DNA of 14,041 bases from Planctomycetes bacterium RBG_13_46_10 (GTDB lineage: Bacteria > Planctomycetota > Phycisphaerae > Sedimentisphaerales > Anaerobacaceae), in NCBI GenBank assembly GCA_001824645.1, contig MHYD01000075.1, positions 687 to 14,727 of the forward strand, in the 5' to 3' direction. Positions 13,872 to 14,041 of the stretch are shown in pieces. Within the stretch, counting starts at the first letter, position 1. Each line of letters begins with the position of its first letter. Position numbers and translations under genes: made by a program. The notes under the pieces are model-generated. The model was not told the origin of the DNA. It made no database searches and was given only the letters and a program-made list of their open reading frames with translations.

Positions 13872-14041
13872 TCATTGATTTTTGTTATCGTTATCCCACC
13901 AAAGTGGTGCGCTAAGACTTGCAAAAGGTGTCCCGCCATAAGCGCCGATATTAACCCTGCCCCCGTGGGGCATCCGCTCGCGTCCCGGATACACACTTGG
14001 ATCGCCGGCGTCAATACAAGGACTTGATAAAGAGTCCGTCA
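13872..14041 (-). CDS. C-terminus of a secreted beta-helix-type protein (5'-partial)
   Basis: The - strand frame entering from the right edge is open for 55 codons to a TGA at 13874-13872. It reads SPCIDAGDPS, then GRERMPHGG, then GGRVNIGAYGGTPFASLS, and ends in WWDNDNKNQ. The pairing of SPCIDAGDP with GGRxNxGAYGGT is a familiar C-terminal signature of large secreted right-handed parallel beta-helix proteins in Planctomycetota and related environmental bacteria. The start and the main domain lie outside the window, so enzymatic or adhesive function cannot be judged. No dockerin or sorting signal follows the signature; the protein simply stops about 17 residues later. It runs in the same direction as rex but is separated by some 290 bases including the rex promoter. 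Confidence 0.8.
   Translation of the reverse strand, partial: TDSLSSPCIDAGDPSVYPGRERMPHGGRVNIGAYGGTPFASLSAPLWWDNDNKNQ

Noticed and set aside
13706..14014. Open frame of 102 codons on the - strand at the right edge
   Set aside because: Its sequence has no protein-like pattern, and the overlapping frame that ends at 13872 carries the SPCIDAGDP and GAYGGT signature.
1..14041. CRISPR arrays, tRNA or rRNA genes, insertion sequences, phage genes
   Set aside because: No regularly spaced repeats, cloverleaf-like sequences, transposase or integrase motifs were seen on either strand.

Overview
The window most likely comes from a bacterium of the Planctomycetota, probably a Phycisphaerae-like anaerobe. 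The inference rests on four things: a pseudopilin-like protein with a late H-x10-DG signature at the left edge, a C-terminal fragment with the 'SPCIDAGDPS ... GGRVNIGAYGGT' signature at the right edge (common in large secreted beta-helix proteins of that group), a Tat-type lipoprotein of the sugar phosphate isomerase/epimerase family, and an anaerobic gene set (TRAP transporter, Rex, NAD(P)-linked [NiFe]-hydrogenase). Other PVC or neighbouring phyla cannot be excluded from sequence alone.

Left part, + strand. Positions 1-705 are the tail of a pseudopilin-like gene that starts before the window. It overlaps by ATGA with a four-helix, cysteine-rich membrane protein of unknown role (702-1241). 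An AT-rich spacer of about 330 bases with promoter-like boxes precedes a membrane-anchored TPR protein (1577-2278), and a strong intrinsic terminator follows (2384-2418). Next is a complete three-gene TRAP transporter, dctP-dctQ-dctM (2547-5357), for uptake of an organic acid whose identity is not visible. A polytopic membrane protein of unknown function (5460-6485) closes the + strand block.

Middle, - strand. A DUF503/YlxP-like small protein (6552-6839) lies behind an exported xylose-isomerase-like TIM-barrel protein (6876-7787).

Right part, - strand: one probable operon read from 13578 to 7902. Order: rex, hydB (two [4Fe-4S] clusters), hydG (FAD, NAD(P) and [2Fe-2S]), hydD (small subunit), hydA (large [NiFe] subunit), the maturation endopeptidase, and an unrecognised 168-residue protein. 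This is the beta-gamma-delta-alpha arrangement of group 3b bidirectional NAD(P)-linked hydrogenases of the Pyrococcus sulfhydrogenase type. Upstream of rex is a TTGACA / 17-base spacer / TAAACT promoter. A good Rex operator (TTGTGAATGTGAACACAA) sits just downstream of it. This predicts that high NADH/NAD+ relieves Rex and switches on its own gene and the hydrogenase, which would dispose of excess reductant as H2 or recapture H2.

At the extreme right edge, the - strand carries the last 55 codons of a secreted-protein gene that begins outside the window. No RNA genes, CRISPR arrays, insertion sequences or attachment sites were recognised.
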